The notes under the pieces were generated by a model, which saw nothing but the letters and a program-made list of their open reading frames with translations, was not told where the DNA came from and made no database searches. From Antrihabitans stalagmiti (GTDB lineage: Bacteria; Actinomycetota; Actinomycetes; Mycobacteriales; Mycobacteriaceae), in the NCBI RefSeq assembly GCF_016482825.1, contig NZ_JAEMNV010000002.1, positions 868,001 through 932,000 on the forward strand: a stretch of DNA of 64,000 bases, in the 5' to 3' direction. This document shows positions 46,826 to 55,680 of the stretch, piece after piece (within the stretch, counting starts at the first letter, position 1; each line of letters opens with the position of its first letter). Both the position numbers and the translations under genes were made by a program.

Positions 46826-47188
46826 ATGCGATACCTCACCTGGATACGTAGTGCACGCGAGCAAGGCGAACCGCCGCAGGCGCTGCAGGACGCGATGAAC
46901 GCAGCTATCGAGGAGCAGATGAAGGCTGGTGTCATCCTCGAGGCCGGCGGGTTGGGCACCATTCGCGACGGAGGCGCGAAGCTGACGCTGACGAACGGCA
47001 AAATCACGGACGGACCGTATGCGGAGACCAAAGAACTCGTCGGCGGTTATGCGATCCAGAACCTGAGTTCGCACGAGGAGGCTCTCGACAACGCCCGCTG
47101 GCTACTCGACCTGCACAAGGAGTACTGGCCCGAGTGGGAGGGCGACGTCGAGGTCAGGCAGATGTACGTCGACGGCGAAAGCTCTTAG
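46826..47188 (+). CDS. YCII/DGPF-domain protein
   Basis: The 120-residue protein is of the YCII-related family, with the DGPF-type motif as TDGPYAETKELVGGYAIQ. Relatives typically lie beside ECF42 sigma-factor genes and are of unknown function; here no sigma factor is present. GAGGAG precedes ATG 46826. It begins just after a terminator and ends 2 bp before the stop of menG. Confidence 0.83.
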   Translation: MRYLTWIRSAREQGEPPQALQDAMNAAIEEQMKAGVILEAGGLGTIRDGGAKLTLTNGKITDGPYAETKELVGGYAIQNLSSHEEALDNARWLLDLHKEYWPEWEGDVEVRQMYVDGESS

Positions 47189-47190
47189 CC

Positions 47191-47898
47191 CTACGTCGTC
47201 GGCAGCGTCGCGGCATGCAGCGCGACGATGCCGCCGGAGAGATTGCGCCACCGCACCTCGCCCCAGCCCGCATCCTGGATGTGCTCTGCCAGCTTCGCCT
47301 GATCCGGCCAGGCTCGGATCGATTCGGCGAGGTAGACGTAGGCATCGGGGTTGCTGCTGACACGCCGGGCAACCTGCGGCAGAGCTTTCATCAGATATTC
47401 GAGGTAGGCGATCCGAAACGGCGCGAACACCGGTGTGGAGAACTCGCAGATCACCAAACGCCCACCCGGCTTGGTCACCCGAGCGAGCTCGCGTAGTCCG
47501 GCGTCGAAATCGGACACGTTGCGTAGCCCGAAAGAGATTGTGGCGACGTCGAATACGGAGTCGGCGAACGGCAGGTGCATGGCGTCACCCGCGACCATCG
47601 GAACGTTGCGCGACAGTCCGGCTTTCAACATTCCTTTCGAGAAATCCGTTGCGACGCACCAGGCTCCGGACTTCCCGATCTCGACCGTCGACACGCCTGT
47701 ACCTGCGGCCAGATCGAGGACCCGCTCACCGGTCTTCGGCGCGATCGCCTTGCGCGTCGCACGTCGCCACAACTTGTCCTGCCCGAGCGAGATCACCGTA
47801 TTGGTGAGGTCGTAGCGCTTCGCGACGCCGTCGAACATTGCCGCTACGTCGGTCGGATCCTTCTCGAGCGATGCCCGGGAGCCCTGAGTCTTTGCCAC
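47191..47898 (-). CDS. menG: Demethylmenaquinone methyltransferase
   Basis: The 235-residue class I SAM methyltransferase is of the UbiE/MenG type. It has [22 protein letters not shown] near the start in family form, SAM-binding [16 protein letters not shown], and the late motif [19 protein letters not shown]. It methylates demethylmenaquinone in the last step of menaquinone synthesis. It matches M. tuberculosis Rv0558 by position beside mgtA. The start is GTG 47898. Confidence 0.94.
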   Translation of the reverse strand: MAKTQGSRASLEKDPTDVAAMFDGVAKRYDLTNTVISLGQDKLWRRATRKAIAPKTGERVLDLAAGTGVSTVEIGKSGAWCVATDFSKGMLKAGLSRNVPMVAGDAMHLPFADSVFDVATISFGLRNVSDFDAGLRELARVTKPGGRLVICEFSTPVFAPFRIAYLEYLMKALPQVARRVSSNPDAYVYLAESIRAWPDQAKLAEHIQDAGWGEVRWRNLSGGIVALHAATLPTT

Positions 47899-47932
47899 GC
47901 CTCAAAGCTACCTTTCGCCGAAAGCTTGGCGA

Positions 47933-49081
47933 CTACGCGGTGTGGGACCACTGCGCCGCGGTTCCGCCGATCACGTCGCGGTAGTGCTCGATCAGTTCGC
48001 CGCAGACCGCGGGCCACGTCCGGTGCAGGACCGAACGTCGTGCAGCGTCACCGAATTTGGAGCGGCCATCGGGATCTGCGAGTGCCGACACAGCGCTCGG
48101 TAGCAGTTCGGTGAACCGATCGACGGGGAGCAAGTAGCCGTTTCGGCAGTGCGACACGAGATCTCGCGGACCACCCGCGTCGGGTCCGATGACAGGAACG
48201 CCGCTGGACAGCGCTTCCTGAACGGCCTGGCAGAACGTTTCGTGCTCGCCCGGATGGACGAAGACGTCGAGACTCGCATAGGCCTGTGCCAGCTCGGCAC
48301 CACCGAGCTGTCCCATGAACACCGCTCCCGGCAAGAGCCGTTCCAACGACGGACGGTCGGGTCCGTCGCCGACGACGACAAGCTGGATGCGCGGATCACG
48401 GGCAAGGGGTGCCAGTCGTTCGACGTGTTTCTCCGGCGCGAGTCTGCCGACGAACCCGACGACCAACTTGTCCCGATCTGCGCCGAGCCACTGCGCCCGC
48501 AGACTCTCGCGGCGTGCGGTCGGGCTGAAGCGATCGATGTCGACCCCCCGACCCCAGCGGTGCACACGCGGGATGCGGTGCTGTTCGAGGGCATCGACCG
48601 CGGCCGTCGAGGGAGCGAGTGTGCGGGCAGCACGCCGGTGGATGCGTGCGGTCCACCCCCATGCTGCGCGGCTGGTCAGTCCTAGTCCGTAGCTTTCGGC
48701 GAAGCCCGCGACGTCGGTCTGATAGATAGCGACCGCGGGGACGTCGAGGCGCAGAGCAGCGCCGAGCCCACCCGCACCGAGCAGGAACGGCGACGCGAGG
48801 TGAACTACGTCCGGGTCGAAAGCCCGCAAGGCCGCCGTCATACCCGGTTGCGGCAGTCCGACCGGAAGCGAACTGACCTTCGGGACCATAACCGCGGGCA
48901 CTCGGTAGATGGGGAATCCATCGTGGTCAGTCGGCGCGGGAGGCAGCGACCGGACGGTGTCCGGCGCGACGACGAACCCCTGGTGACCTTGCCTTTTGAG
49001 GTGCTCGAGCACTCGGAGCACCGAGTTGGTTACACCGTTCATATTCGGCAGGAACGATTCTGCGACTATGGCTATCCGCAT
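47933..49081 (-). CDS. mgtA: GDP-mannose-dependent glycosyltransferase MgtA
   Basis: The 382-residue GT4 (GT-B fold) glycosyltransferase begins [20 protein letters not shown] and has [16 protein letters not shown] at the donor domain start and the [20 protein letters not shown] acceptor/nucleotide motif. It corresponds to Rv0557 (MgtA, formerly PimB), which mannosylates a glucuronosyl diacylglycerol lipid as the start of lipomannan-like glycolipids. ATG 49081 is preceded by AGGAT. It is transcribed with the small membrane gene upstream and menG downstream. Confidence 0.9.
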   Translation of the reverse strand: MRIAIVAESFLPNMNGVTNSVLRVLEHLKRQGHQGFVVAPDTVRSLPPAPTDHDGFPIYRVPAVMVPKVSSLPVGLPQPGMTAALRAFDPDVVHLASPFLLGAGGLGAALRLDVPAVAIYQTDVAGFAESYGLGLTSRAAWGWTARIHRRAARTLAPSTAAVDALEQHRIPRVHRWGRGVDIDRFSPTARRESLRAQWLGADRDKLVVGFVGRLAPEKHVERLAPLARDPRIQLVVVGDGPDRPSLERLLPGAVFMGQLGGAELAQAYASLDVFVHPGEHETFCQAVQEALSSGVPVIGPDAGGPRDLVSHCRNGYLLPVDRFTELLPSAVSALADPDGRSKFGDAARRSVLHRTWPAVCGELIEHYRDVIGGTAAQWSHTA

Positions 49082-49143
49082 GGTTCGATCCTGTCGCAGC
49101 GATTGCGCAGGGTAGCCACCGTGACGTTGCCGCGAGACGAAGT

Positions 49144-49581
49144 TCAGGAGAACGCTTCGAATCGGCGGGCGCGGCGACGCAGGTAGTACAGCGTCGGCAG
49201 CGCAATCACCCACACGACGACAATGACCGACGCTGCCGGAATGATCGCCACACTCGCGTTGCGACCGGCGACGCGAACCAGGTCGGGGTCGGCCTTCGAG
49301 TATTCGACGTCGATCCGCTGGCCGACGGTCAGGTTGGTGGGATAGAGGACACCAAGACGTGGGTTGTGCGTCACACCGTCCGGTGTCACGAAGGCTACCG
49401 CGGAGCGCAGCCTGCCTGCGGACAACACTTCGGCGGTCGCAACTCCCCGATCGGACTCGATCGTGTGATCGTCGCGCCACGCTGCGAGAACGAGCACGAC
49501 AGCAAGCACGGAAAGGGCGATCGCGACAACGTACACACCGAGCCGGACCCGTCGCAGGAGGTTGAGGCTCGAGGTGGTCAC
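49144..49581 (-). CDS. Two-TM membrane protein (Rv0556-like)
   Basis: The 145-residue protein has an N-terminal membrane helix (about 13-35), an extracytoplasmic domain with [19 protein letters not shown] and [20 protein letters not shown], and a C-terminal helix (about 110-132) followed by a basic tail. The layout is like DUF3592 proteins. It occupies the position of Rv0556 between menD and mgtA in M. tuberculosis. No function is known to me. Confidence 0.8.
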   Translation of the reverse strand: MTTSSLNLLRRVRLGVYVVAIALSVLAVVLVLAAWRDDHTIESDRGVATAEVLSAGRLRSAVAFVTPDGVTHNPRLGVLYPTNLTVGQRIDVEYSKADPDLVRVAGRNASVAIIPAASVIVVVWVIALPTLYYLRRRARRFEAFS

Positions 49582-49642
49582 CGACGCAGATTACCGTTGG
49601 CAACGCCACTGCAGCGCACCGCTGGGGGTAGCGTCGTCGTCC

Positions 49643-50140
49643 ATGTCACGCACGTTCGAGGCGAAGATCAACTACGCCGCGCCGCCTGCCGTCGTTCACG
49701 GTGTCCTCACCAACACAGAATTCTGGCACTGGGTTTTCAAGGATTCCGAGCACGGCTCCGTCGAAACACGCTCCGATGCTCCCGGGACGATCAGCGCGAC
49801 GATGACGAACAAAGTGGGCGGCGACGCGTTGCCCGGCCTGGTCAGGAAGGTCGTCAAAGGCGATTTGGTGTTGGTCAACACCGACACCTGGACCACGTTC
49901 GACGGCCAGCGCGCGAACGGCACGTTCTCGGGCCGCTCGAGCAAGGGCATGGGCGGAATCGACGGAACGTTCGTCCTGCACGCCGACGGCGACGGCACCG
50001 TCATCCACGCCAAAGGTGCTGCCGAGGTCAAGGTTCGTATCGTCGGAGGCGCGATCGAGCGACTCGTCGAGCAGATGATGGGCAACATGTTCGACGGTCA
50101 GCGCAAGTACGTCGAGAAGTGGCTGGCAGAGCAGACCTAG
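49643..50140 (+). CDS. DUF2505/SRPBCC-like protein
   Basis: The 165-residue protein starts [20 protein letters not shown], the beginning of a START/SRPBCC-like lipid-binding fold. The C-terminus [20 protein letters not shown] is the amphipathic helix of DUF2505. Such proteins probably bind a hydrophobic ligand; the function is unknown. It stands alone on the plus strand, with menD convergent. Confidence 0.75.
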   Translation: MSRTFEAKINYAAPPAVVHGVLTNTEFWHWVFKDSEHGSVETRSDAPGTISATMTNKVGGDALPGLVRKVVKGDLVLVNTDTWTTFDGQRANGTFSGRSSKGMGGIDGTFVLHADGDGTVIHAKGAAEVKVRIVGGAIERLVEQMMGNMFDGQRKYVEKWLAEQT

Positions 50141-50149
50141 CTCGCCGAC

Positions 50150-51760
50150 CTACAGCCGAGCCCTGACCGCCGCGTGCAGTTCGCGCAGACCCGACCGTTC
50201 GGTGGTCACTTCGAGCACCCGTACCCCGTGGTTGGCGACGCCGAGCGCTTCGGTCAATTGGTCGGGGTCGACCAGCCGATGCGGGACCCGGTACGCGCTG
50301 CACAGTGCGGCGAGGTCCATTCCGTGCGGCGTGCCGAAGACCCGCTCGAACACTCCCGCGTACTGCGGATCACCCTGCTCGAGCAGTTCGAAGATGCCGC
50401 CGCCGTCGTCGTTGGCAACGACGATCGTGAGGTCGTCCGGGCGTGGTTCGCCGATGCCCATCAGCAGCCCCGCTGCGTCGTGCAGGAAGGTCAGGTCGCC
50501 GATCAGTGCGACGGTCCGCCCCGGGTGTTTGAGGGCCGCGCCGACCGCGGTCGACACCGTGCCGTCGATGCCTGCGACGCCGCGATTCGACAGCACCCGT
50601 ACGCCGGGCTTCGGGTAGCTGACGAGCGCTGCATCTCGAACCGGATTCGACGCACCGAGGAGAAGTTGGTCGCCCGGTTCCATCGCATCGGTGACGACGG
50701 CGGCCACGTGCAGGCCCGTCGGTTTCGGGTGCAGCGAAAGTTGTTCTCGGACTGCAACATCGGCGTGCGACGCCAGCTTCTGACAGCGCGCCAGCCAGGC
50801 GGCACGTGGCGATCCGGTGACAACCGCGCGCGTTCCGGTACCGACGACGTTGCCGGAGACGTCCGGCCAGCGTGGACCGGTGGTCAGCGCGAAGACCGCG
50901 ACAGCCGGGTTGGCGAGCAGCTTCGCCACCGGTCGATGCAGCGTCGGGCGGCCGGTGATGATGGCTTGGCGTGGCTCCAGGAGCGGCAACGCAAGCGGAT
51001 GCAGCGGCGGACCGTGCAGAGGTGCCGTCGGTTCGGCGACGGTCGGCACGCCCGCAAGTTCGGGCCGATGCCCCGACCCGTGGCCGGAGATGACGACGGT
51101 GTCGATCGAGAGGTCGATGTCGATCGGTACGTCGAGGGTCGCGTTCTGTGTGGTCGTCCACGCCGCACCGTTCGGCCGACCTGCGGGCGTCAACTCGTCC
51201 GGGTGGCGACCGGGGACCAGCGGTTCGCGCAGCGGGATGTCGAAGTGCACGGGTCCGGCGTTGCCCGACCGAGTTCCGCGCGCTGCTGCGAGCACCCGGC
51301 AGACCGCCGACCGCCACTGACTGTTCTGGGCCAGACCGTCCTCGGCGAGCCCGAGGCTGACCGTGGCGCGAACCTGACTGCCGAACAGTCCGAGTTGCTC
51401 GATGGTCTGGTTGGCACCCGTGCCGAGCATTTCGTAGGGCCGGTTGGCGCTGAGGACCACCAGCGGCACACGTGCGTAGTTCGCTTCGAGGACGGCAGGA
51501 CCGAGGTTGGCGACCGCGGTTCCTGAGGTCATCACGATCGGCACGGGTCGACCGCTCGAGATTGCGAGTCCGACTGCGAGGAAACCTGCGGTCCGTTCGT
51601 CGATGCGCATGTGCAACCGGACCCGCCCGGCAGCGTCGGCTGCCTGCAGCGCAAAAGCCAGCGGAGCATTGCGCGAACCCGGGCACAGAACGACGTCCTC
51701 GACGCCGCCGCGGACGAGTTCGTCGACGACAACGGTGGCCTGAGCGGTGGACGGGTTCAC
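50150..51760 (-). CDS. menD: SEPHCHC synthase MenD
   Basis: The 536-residue thiamine-diphosphate enzyme condenses isochorismate with 2-oxoglutarate, the first committed step of menaquinone synthesis. The N-terminal catalytic Glu region is [20 protein letters not shown]. The C-terminal ThDP/magnesium motif is [11 protein letters not shown] through [13 protein letters not shown]. The order menD, Rv0556-like, mgtA, menG is that of M. tuberculosis. Start GTG 51760 has little ribosome-site support but agrees with the family. The promoter region is shared with an iron-box gene. Confidence 0.96.
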   Translation of the reverse strand: MNPSTAQATVVVDELVRGGVEDVVLCPGSRNAPLAFALQAADAAGRVRLHMRIDERTAGFLAVGLAISSGRPVPIVMTSGTAVANLGPAVLEANYARVPLVVLSANRPYEMLGTGANQTIEQLGLFGSQVRATVSLGLAEDGLAQNSQWRSAVCRVLAAARGTRSGNAGPVHFDIPLREPLVPGRHPDELTPAGRPNGAAWTTTQNATLDVPIDIDLSIDTVVISGHGSGHRPELAGVPTVAEPTAPLHGPPLHPLALPLLEPRQAIITGRPTLHRPVAKLLANPAVAVFALTTGPRWPDVSGNVVGTGTRAVVTGSPRAAWLARCQKLASHADVAVREQLSLHPKPTGLHVAAVVTDAMEPGDQLLLGASNPVRDAALVSYPKPGVRVLSNRGVAGIDGTVSTAVGAALKHPGRTVALIGDLTFLHDAAGLLMGIGEPRPDDLTIVVANDDGGGIFELLEQGDPQYAGVFERVFGTPHGMDLAALCSAYRVPHRLVDPDQLTEALGVANHGVRVLEVTTERSGLRELHAAVRARL

Positions 51761-51833
51761 CTGTCCAGATTGTCAGACGGTGCGCGGTCCAGCTCTGTCG
51801 GCTCGATCACGGCGACTCGCCGAGCTGCACTGC

Positions 51834-51847
51834 TTAGGCTAACCTAA
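51834..51847. promoter_or_regulatory. IdeR/DtxR iron box
   Basis: TTAGGCTAACCTAA equals the last 14 bases of the mycobacterial IdeR consensus and is nearly palindromic. It ends four bases before the ATG of the siderophore-interacting gene, so iron-loaded IdeR would block its transcription. The divergent menD start is 74 bp away. Confidence 0.82.
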
Positions 51848-51851
51848 GCCC

Positions 51852-52688
51852 ATGTCAAAGTACGTCAAGCCGCAGGAACGGCACATTCTCACGGCCAAGG
51901 TCCTCGCATCGAAGCAGATCAGTCCGAACTTCGTTCGCGTCACGGTCGGCGGCGAAGGCCTCGCACAGTTCGCGCCGATGGGCTTCGACCAGTGGTTCCG
52001 CTTCTTCTTCGCCCGCGAGGGCCAGGACGAACTCCGACTCCCCACCAAGGCGAGCAACCTCTGGTACGCGCAGTTCTTGCTGATGAGCAAGGACAGTCGG
52101 CCCGGTGTGCGTAACTACACGGTCCGCAGCTTCCGGGCTGCAGGTGAAGGTCAGTTCGGCGACACGGCCGAGATCGACATCGACTTCGTCACTCACGGCG
52201 ACGCGGCACACGGCGATCTAGGTATCGCGTCCGCGTGGGCGAGCAGCGTCGAGGCAGGCAACGAGGTCGCGCTGCTGGACGAGGGTCTGATCTACAACCC
52301 GGTGGACAACGTGGATTGGCACCTGCTTGCGGGCGACGAGAGCGCGCTGCCTGCGATCGTGGGAATCCTGAACTCAGCGCCGAAGGATGCGCGGATCGAA
52401 GCGTTCATCGAGATTGCACATGCCGACGATGCCCAAGAGATTGCCGGACCCGATGGCGCGAACGTCCACTGGATCGTCCGCAAAGACGCGCACGGTCGTC
52501 CGGGAGCGGAGGTCGTCGAGGCGGTGAAGAAGGCGACGCTGCCAGACGGACCGTGCTACGCATTCTTGGCAGGGGAAAGGGAATTGGCGACAGGCCTTCG
52601 CAGGCACCTCGTCAACGAGCGCCACGTCCCGAAGGCCAACGTGACTTTCACCGGTTACTGGCGCCTCGGCAAGGCAGCGCCGGGCTAG
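51852..52688 (+). CDS. Siderophore-interacting FAD-binding (ferric reductase-like) protein
   Basis: The 278-residue protein is of the SIP/ViuB family. It has an FAD-binding domain with VRNYTVRSFRAAG (RxYT-S FAD motif) and an NAD(P)H-like C-terminal domain with DWHLLAGDESALPAI and YAFLAGERE. These cytoplasmic enzymes reduce ferric siderophores to release iron. The IdeR box immediately upstream supports iron-repressed expression. With the box 4 bp before ATG 51852, the transcript must have a very short leader or none. Its TAG is the left end of repeat copy C. Confidence 0.92.
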   Translation: MSKYVKPQERHILTAKVLASKQISPNFVRVTVGGEGLAQFAPMGFDQWFRFFFAREGQDELRLPTKASNLWYAQFLLMSKDSRPGVRNYTVRSFRAAGEGQFGDTAEIDIDFVTHGDAAHGDLGIASAWASSVEAGNEVALLDEGLIYNPVDNVDWHLLAGDESALPAIVGILNSAPKDARIEAFIEIAHADDAQEIAGPDGANVHWIVRKDAHGRPGAEVVEAVKKATLPDGPCYAFLAGERELATGLRRHLVNERHVPKANVTFTGYWRLGKAAPG

Positions 52689-52761
52689 GCGGCTTCGCCG
52701 GTCGTGAGTCCTTTCGGAGGGTCCCACCTCCGAAAGGACTCACGAGCCGCGGAGCGGCCTA
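52686..52761. repeat. Palindromic stop-codon repeat, copy C
   Basis: A full 76-bp element. The left half starts with TAG (52686-52688, stop of the siderophore protein) and the right half ends with CTA (52759-52761, stop of the convergent gene). Core arms GTCGTGAGTCCTTTCGGAGG and CCTCCGAAAGGACTCACGAG flank a six-base loop. The C/G pair inside the core is changed compensatorily relative to copy A (CTTTTC to CCTTTC on both sides). Confidence 0.88.
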
Positions 52762-53205
52762 TTCCGCGTGACGCTGGACCAACGCACCCAATCGGGGCAG
52801 CGCTTCGATGACGTTCTTCTTGGCCGACGGCCGCATGGACTTGTAGACCTTCTTCGCGGCCTGCCGGCTCGACGCCTCGATCCGCTCGTCGGTGACGCTG
52901 AGCAGCGCATCGGCCACCTCGTCGCCGCGCGCTGCCAGGAAATCGCCGAATTCGCCGCCGCCTGCTGCACCGAAGTCCTGCCAGAACGGCTCCAGGCGAC
53001 CGAAGAATTCGGGCAGCAGCTTCTCGAGCGCCTCGGTGACGATCGACGGGCTGACCTTCTTGACGGCCGCGTAGCCGCCTCGAACGGCGAGACCCGACGC
53101 ACCCTTCTTCTCCGAGACCTCCAAGTCGATCAGTGCGCGCACCTCTGCGATCACGGTGTCGCGACGCGACGAGTCGAGCAACGTTTCTTTCAGTGCTGCA
53201 ACCAC
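52759..53205 (-). CDS. Conserved helical protein, unknown function
   Basis: The 148-residue protein is rich in Ala, Glu, Lys and Arg and appears fully helical, without membrane segments. I know similar unnamed proteins in mycobacteria and relatives but no function. GTG 53205 is chosen because GGAGG lies nine bases upstream; a TTG at 53211 would sit too close to it. It is upstream of the palindromic repeat, which supplies its stop codon. It follows menC on the same strand after 51 bp. Confidence 0.72.
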   Translation of the reverse strand: MVAALKETLLDSSRRDTVIAEVRALIDLEVSEKKGASGLAVRGGYAAVKKVSPSIVTEALEKLLPEFFGRLEPFWQDFGAAGGGEFGDFLAARGDEVADALLSVTDERIEASSRQAAKKVYKSMRPSAKKNVIEALPRLGALVQRHAE

Positions 53206-53256
53206 TTTCAAGCCCTCCGTAACAATCTTCGACTACCGGCGCCCGACACTATACGG

Positions 53257-54258
53257 CTACGTCGCGGTGTCGCTGGTCAGCACTGCGTAGCACCTGCGCA
53301 ACCGCTCGATCCACCACCGAGTGCGATCGTCACGAGCCGCGAGGCGACGCAACCGCAGCAAATCGGGAGCGATCGGACCGACAGCCAACGTGCCGTCGAC
53401 AAAATGCGGGGTCGGCGCGACGTCGGTCTCGAAGAAGCCACCTGTCCCTAGCCCACACGCAAGCTCGAGGTTCGGCAAACTGGCTGCGGCCGCAAGTCCC
53501 GCACTCATCCCGACCGCCGAGTCGAGGGCGCTCGACACAACGAGCGGAACGCCGAACGGTTCGAGGTCTGTTGCCAGCGACAGCAATGCCTGCACGCCGC
53601 CGAGCGGCGCGACCTTCACGACGGCGACATCGAGACCGCCCATACGCGCGACGCGCAACGGATCGTCGGCGCGGCGAATGCTCTCGTCGGCGGCGATACG
53701 TATCTCAGGCAGTCGCCGCCTGACCTCGACGAGTTCTTCGACGCTCGCGCACGGTTGTTCGGCGTATTCGAGCGGCGCGTCCGCACTCAGCACGCACAGC
53801 GCTCGGACAGCCTCCTCGACCGTCCAGCCACCGTTGGCATCGATCCGCACGTTGGGGATGTGTTCACGAACCGCCGCGACGCGACGGACATCGTCAACGA
53901 GGGACTGCCCCTTTTCGGCGACTTTGACCTTTGCGGTCTGCGCACCAGGAAAGCGGGCGAGCACGGCAGGCACCTGGCTCGGCGCGACGGCGGGAACGGT
54001 TGCGTTGACGGCGACCCGCGTGCGGACCGGCTCGGGAAAACCGGTCCACGCGGCCTCGATCGCGGAGTGCAGCCAGGCGGCGGACTCGTCGTCGGCGTAT
54101 TCGGGAAACGGCGCGAACTCACCCCAGCCAGCAGGTCCGCGCAGCAGAACGACCTCGCGGTGGGTGATCCCACGGAAACGGACCCGCATCGGGAGGGTGA
54201 CGACGTGCACCTCGTCGAGCAGGTCCTCCAGTGCGGGCAGTTGGGGCATGCTGCCCAT
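53257..54258 (-). CDS. menC: o-Succinylbenzoate synthase
   Basis: The 333-residue enolase-superfamily enzyme dehydrates SHCHC to o-succinylbenzoate. The catalytic set is visible in order: lysines in TAKVKVAEKG, metal ligands Asp in RIDANGGW, Glu in EYAEQP and Asp in IAADES, and the second lysine in VAVVKVAPLGG. ATG 54258 follows GAGGC; a second ATG at 54249 is also possible. It is 51 bp downstream of a methyltransferase gene on the same strand. Confidence 0.94.
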   Translation of the reverse strand: MGSMPQLPALEDLLDEVHVVTLPMRVRFRGITHREVVLLRGPAGWGEFAPFPEYADDESAAWLHSAIEAAWTGFPEPVRTRVAVNATVPAVAPSQVPAVLARFPGAQTAKVKVAEKGQSLVDDVRRVAAVREHIPNVRIDANGGWTVEEAVRALCVLSADAPLEYAEQPCASVEELVEVRRRLPEIRIAADESIRRADDPLRVARMGGLDVAVVKVAPLGGVQALLSLATDLEPFGVPLVVSSALDSAVGMSAGLAAAASLPNLELACGLGTGGFFETDVAPTPHFVDGTLAVGPIAPDLLRLRRLAARDDRTRWWIERLRRCYAVLTSDTAT

Positions 54259-54308
54259 TCTTGCCTCAACCCGTCGGACGACGGATCCGCAGGGCCGGTC
54301 CGCAACGG

Positions 54309-55538
54309 TCAGAAGAACAACTCCAGCCAGGTCGACGTCTTCTCGATACGCATTCCACTCCCTCGCTCACCGGAGTGCGACCCCGTCGGACCTGCGACCA
54401 CTGTCGGTATCGCCGTCCGGTCCAGATCCCATGCTGAAATCGCCGCGCACAAGCGCTGCGCCAAGTCGTCGCCGGATGGGCCGTGCCCGATGGCGCCGAG
54501 CTCGAACTGCGGACCACCTGGACCCGACCCCCGCGGTCGGACCGTCAGGTAGGCCACCGACGTGGCGTCGGCCAGAGCAGGATCGCGGTGCGCAATAACG
54601 GGCCGGCACAGACCCTGCTGGATCGCTTCCGGCGCAGCGCTCAGCCGACAACATCCCGGATCCGTCGCACTCATACGAAGCCAAATCCCGTCGAAGCTGT
54701 CGCCTCCACCGATCGTGGCTTTGGACCACCGCTCGACGCCTTCCTGATCCAGCACCCCGACAAGCGACTCCGATGTAATCGCCTGGTCCGCATCGACCAC
54801 GAGCTGAACGAAACCGTCGGAGGAGATGATTTCGGTGCGCTCGCCGTCCTCCTGCCCGATCATCGGCACGAACCCGCACGACACGGCCGAATACGAGCGC
54901 AGCTGTCCGTCGAGGTAGTCGAACCCCACACTCCACGATTGTCCGCGCCAGCGCAGCGGGACGACGAGCTTGCCGCCGTCTGCCAGCTGGGAGTACCACG
55001 AGCGCGGAATATCCCACGCGCCGACGGTTGCGATGATTCTGTCGTACGGAGCGCCATCGGGTTGTCCGATCGCGCCGTCCGCAGCGACCGTGCGAACATG
55101 CGCGAATCCGTTGTTGTCCAACACAACTCGCGCGCCGCTGACGACCTTTTCGTCGATGTCGATGCTCGTCACAGCGCCGTGGTCGCCGACGACGGTGGCC
55201 AGTAGCGCCGCGTTGTAACCGGTTCCCGTACCGACCTCGAGGACCTTCATCCCTGGACGGATGTCGAGCTGGTCGAGCATCAGCGCCATCAGGCTCGGCA
55301 TCGACGCAGAACTCGAGACGGCACCGTCGCGATCGCGCTTGGTGATCACGACGTCGTCGGCATAGGCCTCGGCAATCGACACCGCCGGCACGAACACGTG
55401 TCGTTCGACCTTCCGCATCGCCTGCTCCACAGCATCCGTGCCGGCGTACCCGACGCTTCGAATCCGGTCGACCAGCAGCTGCCGCGCCTGTGCGGACGAC
55501 ATCGGCACATTTTCTTCTGCCACGCCCTGCTCTGCCAC
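54309..55538 (-). CDS. PCMT-like methyltransferase with C-terminal extension
   Basis: The protein is about 409 residues. The N-terminal half is a protein-L-isoaspartate-methyltransferase-like fold: HVFVPAVSIAEAYADDVVIT, SSSASMPSLMALMLDQLDI and SAM motif VLEVGTGTGYNAALLATVVG. A further ~190-residue C-terminal domain (with WSKATIGGGDSFDGIWLRM and FELGAIGHGP) is found in the methyltransferases linked to FxLD-type lanthipeptide clusters and their stand-alone relatives. No precursor peptide or lanthionine synthetase is nearby. GTG 55538 is preceded by GGGGAG; ATG 55502 is a shorter alternative. It lies upstream of menC on the same strand. Confidence 0.78.
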   Translation of the reverse strand: MAEQGVAEENVPMSSAQARQLLVDRIRSVGYAGTDAVEQAMRKVERHVFVPAVSIAEAYADDVVITKRDRDGAVSSSASMPSLMALMLDQLDIRPGMKVLEVGTGTGYNAALLATVVGDHGAVTSIDIDEKVVSGARVVLDNNGFAHVRTVAADGAIGQPDGAPYDRIIATVGAWDIPRSWYSQLADGGKLVVPLRWRGQSWSVGFDYLDGQLRSYSAVSCGFVPMIGQEDGERTEIISSDGFVQLVVDADQAITSESLVGVLDQEGVERWSKATIGGGDSFDGIWLRMSATDPGCCRLSAAPEAIQQGLCRPVIAHRDPALADATSVAYLTVRPRGSGPGGPQFELGAIGHGPSGDDLAQRLCAAISAWDLDRTAIPTVVAGPTGSHSGERGSGMRIEKTSTWLELFF

Positions 55539-55680
55539 GCTGTGCTCCCCCGCCCTCGATTGCTTCACTTCGACGTTCCCCCGATCCCCGGACCGCAACC
55601 ATTTTGGCCCCAACCCGACACACGACGGATCCGCAGGGGCTTCACAGGCAGTTCGCAGGGTCAGCCACGAGACTCGCGGC

